From Flavobacteriales bacterium (GTDB taxonomy: Bacteria > Bacteroidota > Bacteroidia > Flavobacteriales > PHOS-HE28), in the NCBI GenBank assembly GCA_008016945.1, contig SSGN01000174.1, forward strand, positions 1 through 9,583: a stretch of 9,583 nucleotides of DNA, read 5' to 3'. The first letter of the stretch is position 1. Each line of letters begins with the position of its first letter. This document shows, piece by piece, positions 1-6,246 of this stretch. Under the pieces are notes generated by a model, which saw only the letters and a list, made by a program, of their open reading frames with translations, was not told the DNA's origin and ran no database searches. Position numbers and translations under genes: made by a program.

Positions 1-459
1 CCTCTCCCCAAAGGGACAAGGGCGCAAAACCGCAAAGCCCCGGCGCTGCTGACCCCTGATTCGACCAGCGATGCTTCTTCCTCCCTCTCCCTCTCCCGCC
101 CTGCGGGAGAGGCTTGGCCTGCCCTGAGCCTGTCGAAGGGGGGTGAGGGCGCGGCAACGCTTCTTCCCGACGCGCTCGCCCCCACCTGGCTGCTGCGCGA
201 GCCGCTGCCGCTCGACGTGCAAGGCGATGACCAGCCTTGTCACCATGGCCCGCTGCGCCTGCTGACCGGCCCGCGCCGCATCGAAGCCGGCTGGTGGCCC
301 GACGACGACGCGCCTGCGGCACCGGCCGCCGCGCGCGACTACTACATCGCGCAAAACCCCGCCGCCGAACTGCTGTGGATTTACCGCGAACGCGCCACCT
401 CGGCGCAGCAGGGCGCCAGCAACCAGCCGCGCTGGTTTCTGCAAGGCCTGTATGCCTGA
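1..459 (+). CDS. imuB: ImuB, Y-family polymerase-like mutasome protein (3' end only)
   Basis: The frame is open from the first base to a TGA at 457-459, giving the last 152 residues. The final 90 or so carry the usual ImuB C-terminal signature: WLLREPLPL, then GPLRLLTGPRRIEAGWW, RDYYIAQN, ELLWIYRE and a terminal WFLQGLYA. ImuB is a catalytically inactive Y-family homologue. It links ImuA and DnaE2 to the beta sliding clamp in SOS-induced error-prone translesion synthesis. The Y-family fold and clamp-binding motif lie upstream of the window. The dnaE2 start overlaps the end of imuB by 8 bp, as in ImuAB-DnaE2 operons. Oddly, codons between about 83 and 149 are made of a hairpin repeat normally seen between genes (separate entry), which inserts a low-complexity stretch including SLSLSRP and ALSLSKGG just before the conserved tail. 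Confidence 0.9.
   Translation, partial: PLPKGTRAQNRKAPALLTPDSTSDASSSLSLSRPAGEAWPALSLSKGGEGAATLLPDALAPTWLLREPLPLDVQGDDQPCHHGPLRLLTGPRRIEAGWWPDDDAPAAPAAARDYYIAQNPAAELLWIYRERATSAQQGASNQPRWFLQGLYA
83..149. repeat. Hairpin intergenic-type repeat inside the imuB frame
   Basis: The element contains a perfect 10 bp stem (90-99 with 103-112, loop cct). It also holds a ctgagcctgtcgaag motif (124-138) and outer ends ccctc (83-87) and gaggg (145-149) that are inverted repeats of each other. The 15-base motif recurs in inverse orientation at 4508-4522. Elements of this make-up (ccctctccc...gggagagg with a 'ttcgacaggctcag' module) are, from memory, common in proteobacterial intergenic DNA. Here the element is translated as part of ImuB without a stop. 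The first 22 bases of the window (cctctcccc...) resemble another degenerate arm of the same type. Confidence 0.7.
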
Positions 460-3400
460 GCCCAGCCGCAAGGAAATGGCCCAGCGCGCCGAGGCGCTGA
501 AGAAAGCCGCACGCGCCCGCTCGCCCGGCGCCACCATCCACGTGCTGCCCGCGCGCTCGCGCGTGCCCAAGCCCGCGCCGCCGCCCTATGCCGAGCTGCA
601 TTGCCTCACGCACTTCAGCTTTCAGCGCGGCGCCAGCAGCCCCGAAGACCTGGTGCGCCGCGCCTGGGCGCTGGGTTATACGGCGCTGACGATCACCGAC
701 GAATGCTTCGTCGCCGGCGTGGTGCGCGCGTGGAAGGCGCTGGGCGATTGCGAGAAGGCGCTGAAATCCGGCACCGCTGACCAGGAACTTCTGCACATGC
801 AGGCATCGCGCGCGGCGTTGGGTGTTGACGAGCCGCTGAAGCTGCTGGTCGGCAGCGAATTTCGCTTTGAAGGGCAGGGCACGCTGGTGGCGCTGGCTCG
901 CAATCTGAACAGCTGGGGCAACCTGTGCGAATTCATCACCCACGCGCGCCGCGCGGCCGACAAAGGCCAATACCGCCTGCCGCCGCTGGCCGATGCGCTG
1001 GCGACGCTGCAGGATTGCGAGCTGCTGTGGTCGCCCCAACGCTCATCACTGAATACTCCTGAATCAATAGCTGCTTGCGCTGATTGGGTAAGCGCTGGAG
1101 CCTTATTTGATTCAAAAATCACCTTGCTGGCCGAACTGAATGGCGCCGCCGACGATGCGCTCTGGCTGACTCGCCTGCAGCAACTCAGCCAGGCCAGCGG
1201 CTGCCCGCTGGTTGCCGCCGGCGACGTGCACCTGCACGTGCGCGCCGCCAAGCGCCTGCACGACGTGATGACGGCCATCCGCCTGGGCAAGCCGGTGGCC
1301 GAATGCGGATTTGCGCTGCACGCCAATGGCGAACGTCATCTTCGCCCGCGCGCGCGCCTGGCGGAGGTCTTTCCACCCGAATTGCTCACCGCCACGTTGG
1401 ATGTGGCGCAGCGCTGCACCTTCACGCTGGAGGAAATCAAATACAACTATCCAAGGGAAACCGTGCCCTTGGGAGAAACGCCCATCGAAGCGTTGACGCG
1501 ACTCACACTTGAGGGCGCAGCGTGGCGCTTCCCCCAAGGTGTACCGGCAAATATCCAAGGTTTCATCGACAAGGAACTCGCCCTCATCGCGTTCTGCGAA
1601 TACGAGATGTTCTTCCTCACCGTGCACGACATCGTGCGCTGGGCGCGAGGGCAGAACATCCTTTGCCAGGGTCGCGGCTCGGCGGCCAATTCGGTGGTGT
1701 GCTATTGCTTGGGGATCACCGAGGCCGATCCGCGCTTTTCCAATCCGTTGCTCGAGCGCTTCATCAGCCGTGAACGCCGCAACGAGCCGCCCGACATCGA
1801 CGTCGATTTCGAGCACGAGCGGCGCGAAGACGTCATCCAGTACATCTATCGCAAATACGGTCGTGACCGCGCCGCGCTTGCAGCCACGGTGATCTGCTAC
1901 AGAAGGCGTAGCGCCCTGCGCGCCGTGGGCAAGGCACTGGGCGTGGATGAACACCTGATCGACGCCTTCGCCAAAGACCACCACTGGTTCGAAGACGGCC
2001 TGGCCGCGCACCGCCTGGGCGCGCTGGCGCAGGACGTGGACGCCACCATCACGCCGCGCCTGGCCGCGCTGTGGCTGGAGTTGACCGAGCAACTGCGCGG
2101 CGCACCGCGTCATCTGAGCCAGCACGTCGGCGGCTTCGTGCTGACCGAAACGCGCTTGACGCGCCTGGTGCCTATAGAGAACGCCGCCATGGCCGATCGA
2201 CAAGTCATTCAATGGGACAAGGACGATCTGGAAGCGCTCAGCCTGATGAAGGTCGACGTGCTCGCGCTCGGCATGCTGACGGCGATGCAGCGTTGCCTCG
2301 ATCTGGTCGGCCAGCGGCGTGGTCGTGTCATGACGCGGCAGGACATTCCGCGTGAGGACAAGATCACCTACGACATGATTTGCGCCGCCGACACTGTGGG
2401 TACTTTTCAGATCGAAAGCCGCGCACAAATGTCGATGCTGCCGCGCCTGCGGCCCCGGCGCTTCTACGACCTGGTGGTCGCGGTCGCCATGGTGCGGCCG
2501 GGGCCGATCAGCGGCGGCATGGTGCATCCGTACCTGAAGGCGCGCGAACGGTGGGCGCGCGACAAGACCTACGAATGCGAGCGCTCATCGAAAGAGTCGT
2601 CCGGCGTGGCACCCGCGCTGACCAAGGCGCTGGAGCGCACGCTGGGCATTCCGATCTTCCAGGAACAGGTGATGGAAATTGCCATCATCGCCGCCGGCTT
2701 TTCGGCCGAGCGGGCCGATCAGTTGCGCCGCTCCATGGCCGCCTGGAAGCGCCACGGCGGCGTGCACAAGTTCGAGGCACAGCTCAAAGACGGCATGCGC
2801 GAGCGCGGCTACAGCGATGACTTTGCCGAGCGCATCTTCAAGCAAATCCTGGGCTTCGGCGAATACGGCTTTCCTGAAAGCCACGCCTACAGCTTCGCCC
2901 TGATCGCCTACGAAAGCAGCTGGCTCAAGTGCCACGAACCCGAGGCCTTTCTGGCGGCCATGCTCAATTCGCAGCCCATGGGCTTCTACGGCCCGGCGCA
3001 ACTGATTCAGGATGCGCAGCGCCACAGCGTCACCGTGCTGCCTCCCGATGTGGGCGTGAGCGGATGGGACTGTACATTGGAAAATAAATTGGGGTCAGAT
3101 GAAAATTTCTCCCGCTCCGCCGTTCGTCTGGGCCTGTGTTTGGTGCAAGGCTTGAATAAGGACGCCGCTCGTCGCATCGAAGTCGCCCGAGCCGATCGGG
3201 TTTTTGCCAGCGTCGACGATCTGGCGCGCCGCGCGCGACTCGACACGCGCGAGTTGAACGTGCTGGCCGCGGCCGACGCATTGCTCAGTCTGGCGGGTCA
3301 TCGCCGTCAGCAGGTGTGGGAAAGCGCGGCTCTGAAAGCATCGCCCGCGCTGCTGCGCGACGCCCCCATCGATGAGACACCGCTGCAACTCGTCGCCGCG

Positions 3401-3844
3401 CCAGAAGGCGAAGAAATCGTGCATGACTACGCTGCGCTGGGCCTCACGCTGCGGCGTCATCCGCTGGCGCTGCTGCGCGAACGTCTGGCGCGGCGCGGCG
3501 TACAGACCGCCACGGCGCTGAACGCGCTGCCGCATGGCCGACGCGTCACTGCTTGCGGTTTAGTCATAGGCCGCCAGCAGCCGGGCACGGCCAAGGGCAC
3601 CATCTTCGTCACGCTGGAAGACGAGACCGGTCCGGTCAACGTCATCGTCTGGAAAAGCGCGCGGGTGGACGAAGACCAGCGCAACGCCTTGCTGCGCTCG
3701 CGCCTGCTGGCGGTGCAGGGCGAATGGCAAATCAGCCGGGACAGCGACGGCCACGTGCGCCACCTGATTGCGCAGCGGTTTGTCGATCTGACGCCGCTGT
3801 TGGGCCGCATCGCGGGCCTGACGACGAGCCGGGACTTTCATTGA
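452..3844 (+). CDS. dnaE2: Error-prone DNA polymerase DnaE2 (ImuC)
   Basis: A 1130-residue C-family DNA polymerase that performs translesion synthesis with ImuA/ImuB after DNA damage. The PHP domain starts at about residue 46 (YAELHC) after a basic 45-residue N-terminal extension. The polymerase core has GRGSAANS at 407. Its probable catalytic aspartates are D448 and D450 in PDIDVDFE and D602 in KVDVLALG. FQEQVM and GFPESHAYSFA follow. An OB-fold lies at about 1030-1100, and the protein ends in the family's typical SRDFH. The ATG at 452 overlaps the imuB stop and has AAGG at 443-446, five bases upstream. Residues 203-221 are encoded by a hairpin repeat, and a second AT-rich repeat-like patch lies near residue 880. 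Both stay in frame, so the protein is probably still made. The regulatory LexA site would be upstream of imuA, outside the window. Confidence 0.95.
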   Translation: MPEPSRKEMAQRAEALKKAARARSPGATIHVLPARSRVPKPAPPPYAELHCLTHFSFQRGASSPEDLVRRAWALGYTALTITDECFVAGVVRAWKALGDCEKALKSGTADQELLHMQASRAALGVDEPLKLLVGSEFRFEGQGTLVALARNLNSWGNLCEFITHARRAADKGQYRLPPLADALATLQDCELLWSPQRSSLNTPESIAACADWVSAGALFDSKITLLAELNGAADDALWLTRLQQLSQASGCPLVAAGDVHLHVRAAKRLHDVMTAIRLGKPVAECGFALHANGERHLRPRARLAEVFPPELLTATLDVAQRCTFTLEEIKYNYPRETVPLGETPIEALTRLTLEGAAWRFPQGVPANIQGFIDKELALIAFCEYEMFFLTVHDIVRWARGQNILCQGRGSAANSVVCYCLGITEADPRFSNPLLERFISRERRNEPPDIDVDFEHERREDVIQYIYRKYGRDRAALAATVICYRRRSALRAVGKALGVDEHLIDAFAKDHHWFEDGLAAHRLGALAQDVDATITPRLAALWLELTEQLRGAPRHLSQHVGGFVLTETRLTRLVPIENAAMADRQVIQWDKDDLEALSLMKVDVLALGMLTAMQRCLDLVGQRRGRVMTRQDIPREDKITYDMICAADTVGTFQIESRAQMSMLPRLRPRRFYDLVVAVAMVRPGPISGGMVHPYLKARERWARDKTYECERSSKESSGVAPALTKALERTLGIPIFQEQVMEIAIIAAGFSAERADQLRRSMAAWKRHGGVHKFEAQLKDGMRERGYSDDFAERIFKQILGFGEYGFPESHAYSFALIAYESSWLKCHEPEAFLAAMLNSQPMGFYGPAQLIQDAQRHSVTVLPPDVGVSGWDCTLENKLGSDENFSRSAVRLGLCLVQGLNKDAARRIEVARADRVFASVDDLARRARLDTRELNVLAAADALLSLAGHRRQQVWESAALKASPALLRDAPIDETPLQLVAAPEGEEIVHDYAALGLTLRRHPLALLRERLARRGVQTATALNALPHGRRVTACGLVIGRQQPGTAKGTIFVTLEDETGPVNVIVWKSARVDEDQRNALLRSRLLAVQGEWQISRDSDGHVRHLIAQRFVDLTPLLGRIAGLTTSRDFH
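1051..1118 (+). repeat. Hairpin repeat (copy 1) inside dnaE2
   Basis: An AT-richer island in GC-rich coding sequence. Perfect 8 bp terminal inverted repeats (tgaatcaa at 1060-1067, ttgattca at 1107-1114) flank an inner stem gcgct/agcgc (1077-1081 with 1091-1095). Bases 1068-1097 match 4591-4620 at 23 of 30 positions in the same orientation. I recall this 'tagctgct-tgcgct...agcgct' repeat as abundant in Comamonadaceae intergenic regions. It encodes about 19 residues (203-221) of DnaE2 without breaking the frame. Confidence 0.75.
3076..3109. repeat. AT-rich 'ggggtcag' repeat-like patch inside dnaE2
   Basis: A short AT-rich island with core aaattggggtcagat (3086-3100) and weakly inverted flanks (aaatt at 3086-3090, aattt at 3104-3108). 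The 'aattggggtcaga' core resembles, from memory, repeats found near REP-associated transposases in Proteobacteria. It is translated in frame between the conserved WDCTLE and RLGLCLVQGL segments of DnaE2. There is only one copy in the window, so the assignment rests on composition and memory. Confidence 0.45.
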
Positions 3845-4461
3845 TGTACGCGCCGTCCGCGCGTCACACTTCCTCCCTGCCCGAAACCGCAGCGCTCCAA
3901 CACGCGCTGTTTGCCATGACCAAACTGACCACGCCCGCCGCACCCCGGCGCCTGTTTAACGCACTGTTTCCGCCGCCCGAGGCGTGCGCCGCCATCGATG
4001 CCGCGCGCCAGCGCTGGCCCGGCCTGCCTCGGCGTTTGCACCCGGTGCCAGAGCGCATGTACCTCACGCTGCAGTTCTTCAGCCAGGTCGATGCCCCGCA
4101 CGAGCGCGACTGGCTGGCGGCGTTGCAAGCGCTGCGCTTCGAGCCGTTCGAGATCACCCTCACGCAAGCCGAGCTGTGGCAGGCGCCCAGCGGCGTCATT
4201 GCCGTGTTGGTGCCCGAACCGAATCGCGAACTCGTCGCGCTGCACCACGCCACGTCGCAACTGGCGCGGCAAGCGGGCCTGCCCGCCGCCACCAGCGGCT
4301 TCAGGCCGCACCTGACCACCCTGCGCCGCGCCGAGCACACTACGCTTGCGCCGCTGTCGCAAGCCATCCGCTGGCGTGTCAGCCAGGTCGAGCTCATCTG
4401 GTCCGACTTGAAGGCGCAGCCGCCGCGCTATCACCGCTTGGGGGAGTACCGCGGCCGCTGA
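3844..4461 (+). CDS. 2'-5' RNA ligase / RNA 2',3'-cyclic phosphodiesterase family protein (ThpR-like)
   Basis: The opening segment APRRLFNALFPP, an LTLQFF strand and a PHLTTLRR strand mark the 2H phosphoesterase fold of ThpR/LigT proteins. These act on 2',3'-cyclic phosphate or 2'-5' linkages in RNA using two H-x-T motifs. The second motif is intact (H156-L-T158, counted from 3844). The first reads Y73-L-T75, so its histidine is replaced by tyrosine and activity is doubtful. The ATG at 3844 overlaps the dnaE2 TGA (TGATG), favouring translational coupling and giving 205 residues. An ATG at 3916 would give 181 residues, nearer the usual family length, but neither has a clear ribosome binding site. 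The gene lies at the end of the imuB-dnaE2 run. No direct role in mutagenesis is evident. Confidence 0.8.
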   Translation: MYAPSARHTSSLPETAALQHALFAMTKLTTPAAPRRLFNALFPPPEACAAIDAARQRWPGLPRRLHPVPERMYLTLQFFSQVDAPHERDWLAALQALRFEPFEITLTQAELWQAPSGVIAVLVPEPNRELVALHHATSQLARQAGLPAATSGFRPHLTTLRRAEHTTLAPLSQAIRWRVSQVELIWSDLKAQPPRYHRLGEYRGR

Positions 4462-4507
4462 GGGTTGGTATCACGCCACGCTCGTCGAGGCATATGTCTT
4501 GCAGCGG

Positions 4508-4522
4508 CTTCGACAGGCTCAG
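4508..4522. repeat. Inverted copy of the imuB repeat motif
   Basis: The sequence cttcgacaggctcag is the exact reverse complement of 124-138 inside imuB. Here it lies in the noncoding gap after the RNA ligase-like gene, where this kind of repeat is usually found. Confidence 0.6.
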
Positions 4523-4577
4523 CCCGACCGAATGACCCGTCTGTTGTTCTCTGGCGCCGGCCAAGAATTCCACCCAT

Positions 4578-4633
4578 ACTATATTTTTTATAGCTTGCAG
4601 CGCTTAATGGATAAGCGCTGCGGGCCTTTTTTT
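4578..4633 (+). repeat. Hairpin repeat (copy 2) in the intergenic gap
   Basis: This is the second copy of the repeat found in dnaE2, matching 23 of 30 bases at 4591-4620 against 1068-1097. It has a perfect 10 bp stem (4597-4606 with 4612-4621) and a 5-base loop. The rest of the 4462-4687 gap holds only the 15-base inverted motif and a T-run at 4680-4687. I see no gene in it. Confidence 0.75.
4593..4633 (+). terminator. Intrinsic terminator for the imuB-dnaE2-RNA ligase operon
   Basis: The 10 bp stem extends through two G-T wobbles and two G-C pairs to 14 bp (4593-4606 with 4612-4625). One C follows, then seven Ts (4627-4633). This is the standard intrinsic terminator layout reading plus strand, placed 130 bases after the last gene of the operon. 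It is formed by the repeat element itself. There is no T-tract in the other direction, so it should not stop the convergent minus-strand gene in the same way. Confidence 0.65.
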
Positions 4634-4687
4634 CTTATAGAGGCTCGCGATGAAATGGCAAGGCTGCTGATGGCCTTCGTTTTTTTT

Positions 4688-5740
4688 CTACCGAGACTTC
4701 TCAGGCTTCATGCGAAGCCCAAACAAGACCAGACACGTGGCCAGCCATCCCAGCAGCAGCAGCCCCCAGGTGCTCAGCGTGGGCACGGAGGTCACCGCGG
4801 CTGCGTTGCCACCGCCGTTCCCCTCACCGGGCAAGGCAGCACGATACGTGACGAAAATTAGGCAACTGTCACCCAGCACCGGTGTCGTGAACGTGGTCAA
4901 CGGCCCAGGCGTGACCAGCGGTGGCGCGAAAAAAGGCACTCCGCAGCCCGAGCTGACCTGGTTCACCACCTGGCCGGCGGGCGGCGTGACCGAAAAAGTG
5001 GCGGTGCTGCCGAGGGGAATAAGGTAGCCCGGCGGACTGGCGGTGCCCGGCGCGGCCGTGATGCTGACCGAGACACGATACGGCGCGCTGCATGATGCCG
5101 ACCACGGCTGGGCAGGTTGTCCGCTCGTGGCCATGTTCCAAGCCGTGTCGGTGGGCGAGGGGGTGTTGAGGTAGTTGGGACACAGGCGCGAGGAGTTGTC
5201 CCACAGCGAAGGCGGCGCCGCAGGCACGGGCCCGGTCAGTTTGTTGTCGCTGACATCGAACCCGGCCAGCGATGTCAGCCCTGCGAGCGACGGAACGCTG
5301 CCTGTGAACAGGTTGTCCCTCACGTCAAATGAGAACAACGCCGTCATGCCTTGCAGGGAGGGAATGGGTCCCCACAGGAAGTTGCTGGTCAATTCGACGC
5401 TCTTGAGCATGGTCAGCTGGTTGAGAGTCTCCGGCAGCTTGCCCCTCAAGTTGTTGTTCGGAAGCGCAATATAGGTCACATGCGCCCGGGCGCTGTCGCA
5501 GTAAATGCCGAACCAGCCGTTGACCGCATCGCACGGGTCTGCGTCGAGCCAGTTGGACTTGGTGGTCCATTGCTGTCCGCTGGTGCTGGCAAACAGATCG
5601 ACCAGCACCTGCCGCTCGTGCGGCGGCACGGCGGCAGCCGCGGGTAGGGCGCAAGCCGCGAGCGGCGCTAAGTTGGATATCAGTTTAAGCAACCAATGGC
5701 GCAGCCGCGACCGCCAGAAAGTAGCATGGAAGAACGTCAT
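4688..5740 (-). CDS. Secreted leucine-rich-repeat protein with IPTL-CTERM sorting tail
   Basis: A 350-residue exported protein. A hydrophobic signal segment ends at about residue 37 (ALPAAAA). An LRR N-cap-like region follows, with W58, W64, DPC, GWFGIYC. Four leucine-rich repeats of about 23 residues lie at about 87-175, of the L..N.L.G.(I/V)P type familiar from plant receptors. Next comes a beta-rich module like those often found before this tail (TATFSVTPPAG, then SGCG and GDSC cysteines). The C-terminus reads VPTLSTWG, a hydrophobic helix, then RMKPEKSR: the IPTL-CTERM signal recognised by exosortase H. LRRs imply protein or glycan binding at the cell surface; the ligand is unknown. The ATG at 5740 is preferred over an in-frame TTG at 5761. 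No clear ribosome binding site is seen. The gene is convergent with the upstream operon. Confidence 0.85.
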   Translation of the reverse strand: MTFFHATFWRSRLRHWLLKLISNLAPLAACALPAAAAVPPHERQVLVDLFASTSGQQWTTKSNWLDADPCDAVNGWFGIYCDSARAHVTYIALPNNNLRGKLPETLNQLTMLKSVELTSNFLWGPIPSLQGMTALFSFDVRDNLFTGSVPSLAGLTSLAGFDVSDNKLTGPVPAAPPSLWDNSSRLCPNYLNTPSPTDTAWNMATSGQPAQPWSASCSAPYRVSVSITAAPGTASPPGYLIPLGSTATFSVTPPAGQVVNQVSSGCGVPFFAPPLVTPGPLTTFTTPVLGDSCLIFVTYRAALPGEGNGGGNAAAVTSVPTLSTWGLLLLGWLATCLVLFGLRMKPEKSR

Positions 5741-5819
5741 GATTCGTGGGGACGGGGTCAAGAGGCCAACAGCGCCTTAATTGGCGCACTGCTGTGGCTG
5801 CCGAGCGGCGTGACGCGAC

Positions 5820-6179
5820 TCAGAACGACAGCGTGGCAGCGCCGGCCTTTACTTGTTCGAACATCGCGCTGGCACCCTTGATCTCGATACCGTCGATGAA
5901 ATCGGCAGCCTCGTAACCTCTTGAAGTCACGCACGGCGGGCAGGCCCAGATCTTTCCGCCGCGGGAGAGGAATGCGTCCATCAACTGGCGCAACGGATCG
6001 AGCGGCGACACGTGGGTCAACTGCTGGCCACGCTTGCGCGCCAGATCGACCGCTGCGCTGGTGAGGAAGACGAACACCTGCATCTCGGCCGTCTGCGCGC
6101 CGTTGGCCAGGGTGAAGGCCACCGAGGACATTTCGGAATCGATCCCGCGCGACATCAGAATAACGAGCTTGTCAGCCAT
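5820..6179 (-). CDS. DsrE-family protein
   Basis: A 119-residue protein of the DsrE/DsrF-like fold. The family serves in sulfur relay and related reactions, often through a reactive cysteine. Visible features are the VFVFLTSAAVDLARK strand-helix, a PLRQLMDAF helix, a GGKIWACPPCVTSRGY segment with C80 and C83 forming a CxxC motif, and a GIEIKGA strand near the end. The ATG at 6179 has a good ribosome binding site (AAGGAGA, five bases upstream). An in-frame upstream extension exists but lacks family similarity. No sulfur-oxidation or tRNA-thiolation genes are adjacent, so the substrate cannot be assigned. It is transcribed divergently from the AraC-type regulator, which is therefore the likely controller. 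Confidence 0.85.
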   Translation of the reverse strand: MADKLVILMSRGIDSEMSSVAFTLANGAQTAEMQVFVFLTSAAVDLARKRGQQLTHVSPLDPLRQLMDAFLSRGGKIWACPPCVTSRGYEAADFIDGIEIKGASAMFEQVKAGAATLSF

Positions 6180-6246
6180 AGCTTTCTCCTTGATAAACGA
6201 AGCTGTAGAGTGAATCGCAGTATCGAATCCGCATGAGGAGTTGTCT
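6180..6246. promoter_or_regulatory. Divergent control region between dsrE-like and araC-like genes
   Basis: A 67 bp gap holds the ribosome binding sites of both genes (GAGGAG at 6235-6240 for the plus gene; AAGGAGA for the minus gene) and must include both promoters or part of them. On the minus strand the pentamer gattc occurs twice, 13 bases apart, a possible but weak operator half-site. No convincing -35/-10 pair could be picked by eye. Confidence 0.35.

Noticed and set aside
1112..2527. A 471-codon open frame on the minus strand opposite dnaE2
   Set aside because: It lies wholly within the well-supported dnaE2 gene, shows no family-like motifs and is explained by high-GC codon usage.
3838..4434. 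A minus-strand open frame of 198 codons opposite the RNA ligase-like gene
   Set aside because: It is a shadow of the plus-strand gene, which has clear family motifs; the minus-strand product is arginine- and glutamine-rich and unrecognisable.
4660..4687. Possible second plus-strand terminator (aaggc/gcctt stem then eight Ts)
   Set aside because: The stem is only 5 bp with an 8-base loop, and a much stronger terminator lies just upstream.
4499..4861. A 120-codon plus-strand open frame across the intergenic gap
   Set aside because: It runs through the repeat and terminator and into the antisense of the IPTL-CTERM gene, with no recognisable protein features.
5741..5761. TTG at 5761 as start of the LRR protein
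   Set aside because: The ATG at 5740 starts just before the basic, hydrophobic signal segment and no ribosome binding site supports the longer form.
6200..6232. Two gattc pentamers 13 bases apart as an AraC operator
   Set aside because: The repeat is too short and its spacing differs from the usual 21-base helical spacing of AraC sites, so it is mentioned only as a weak possibility.
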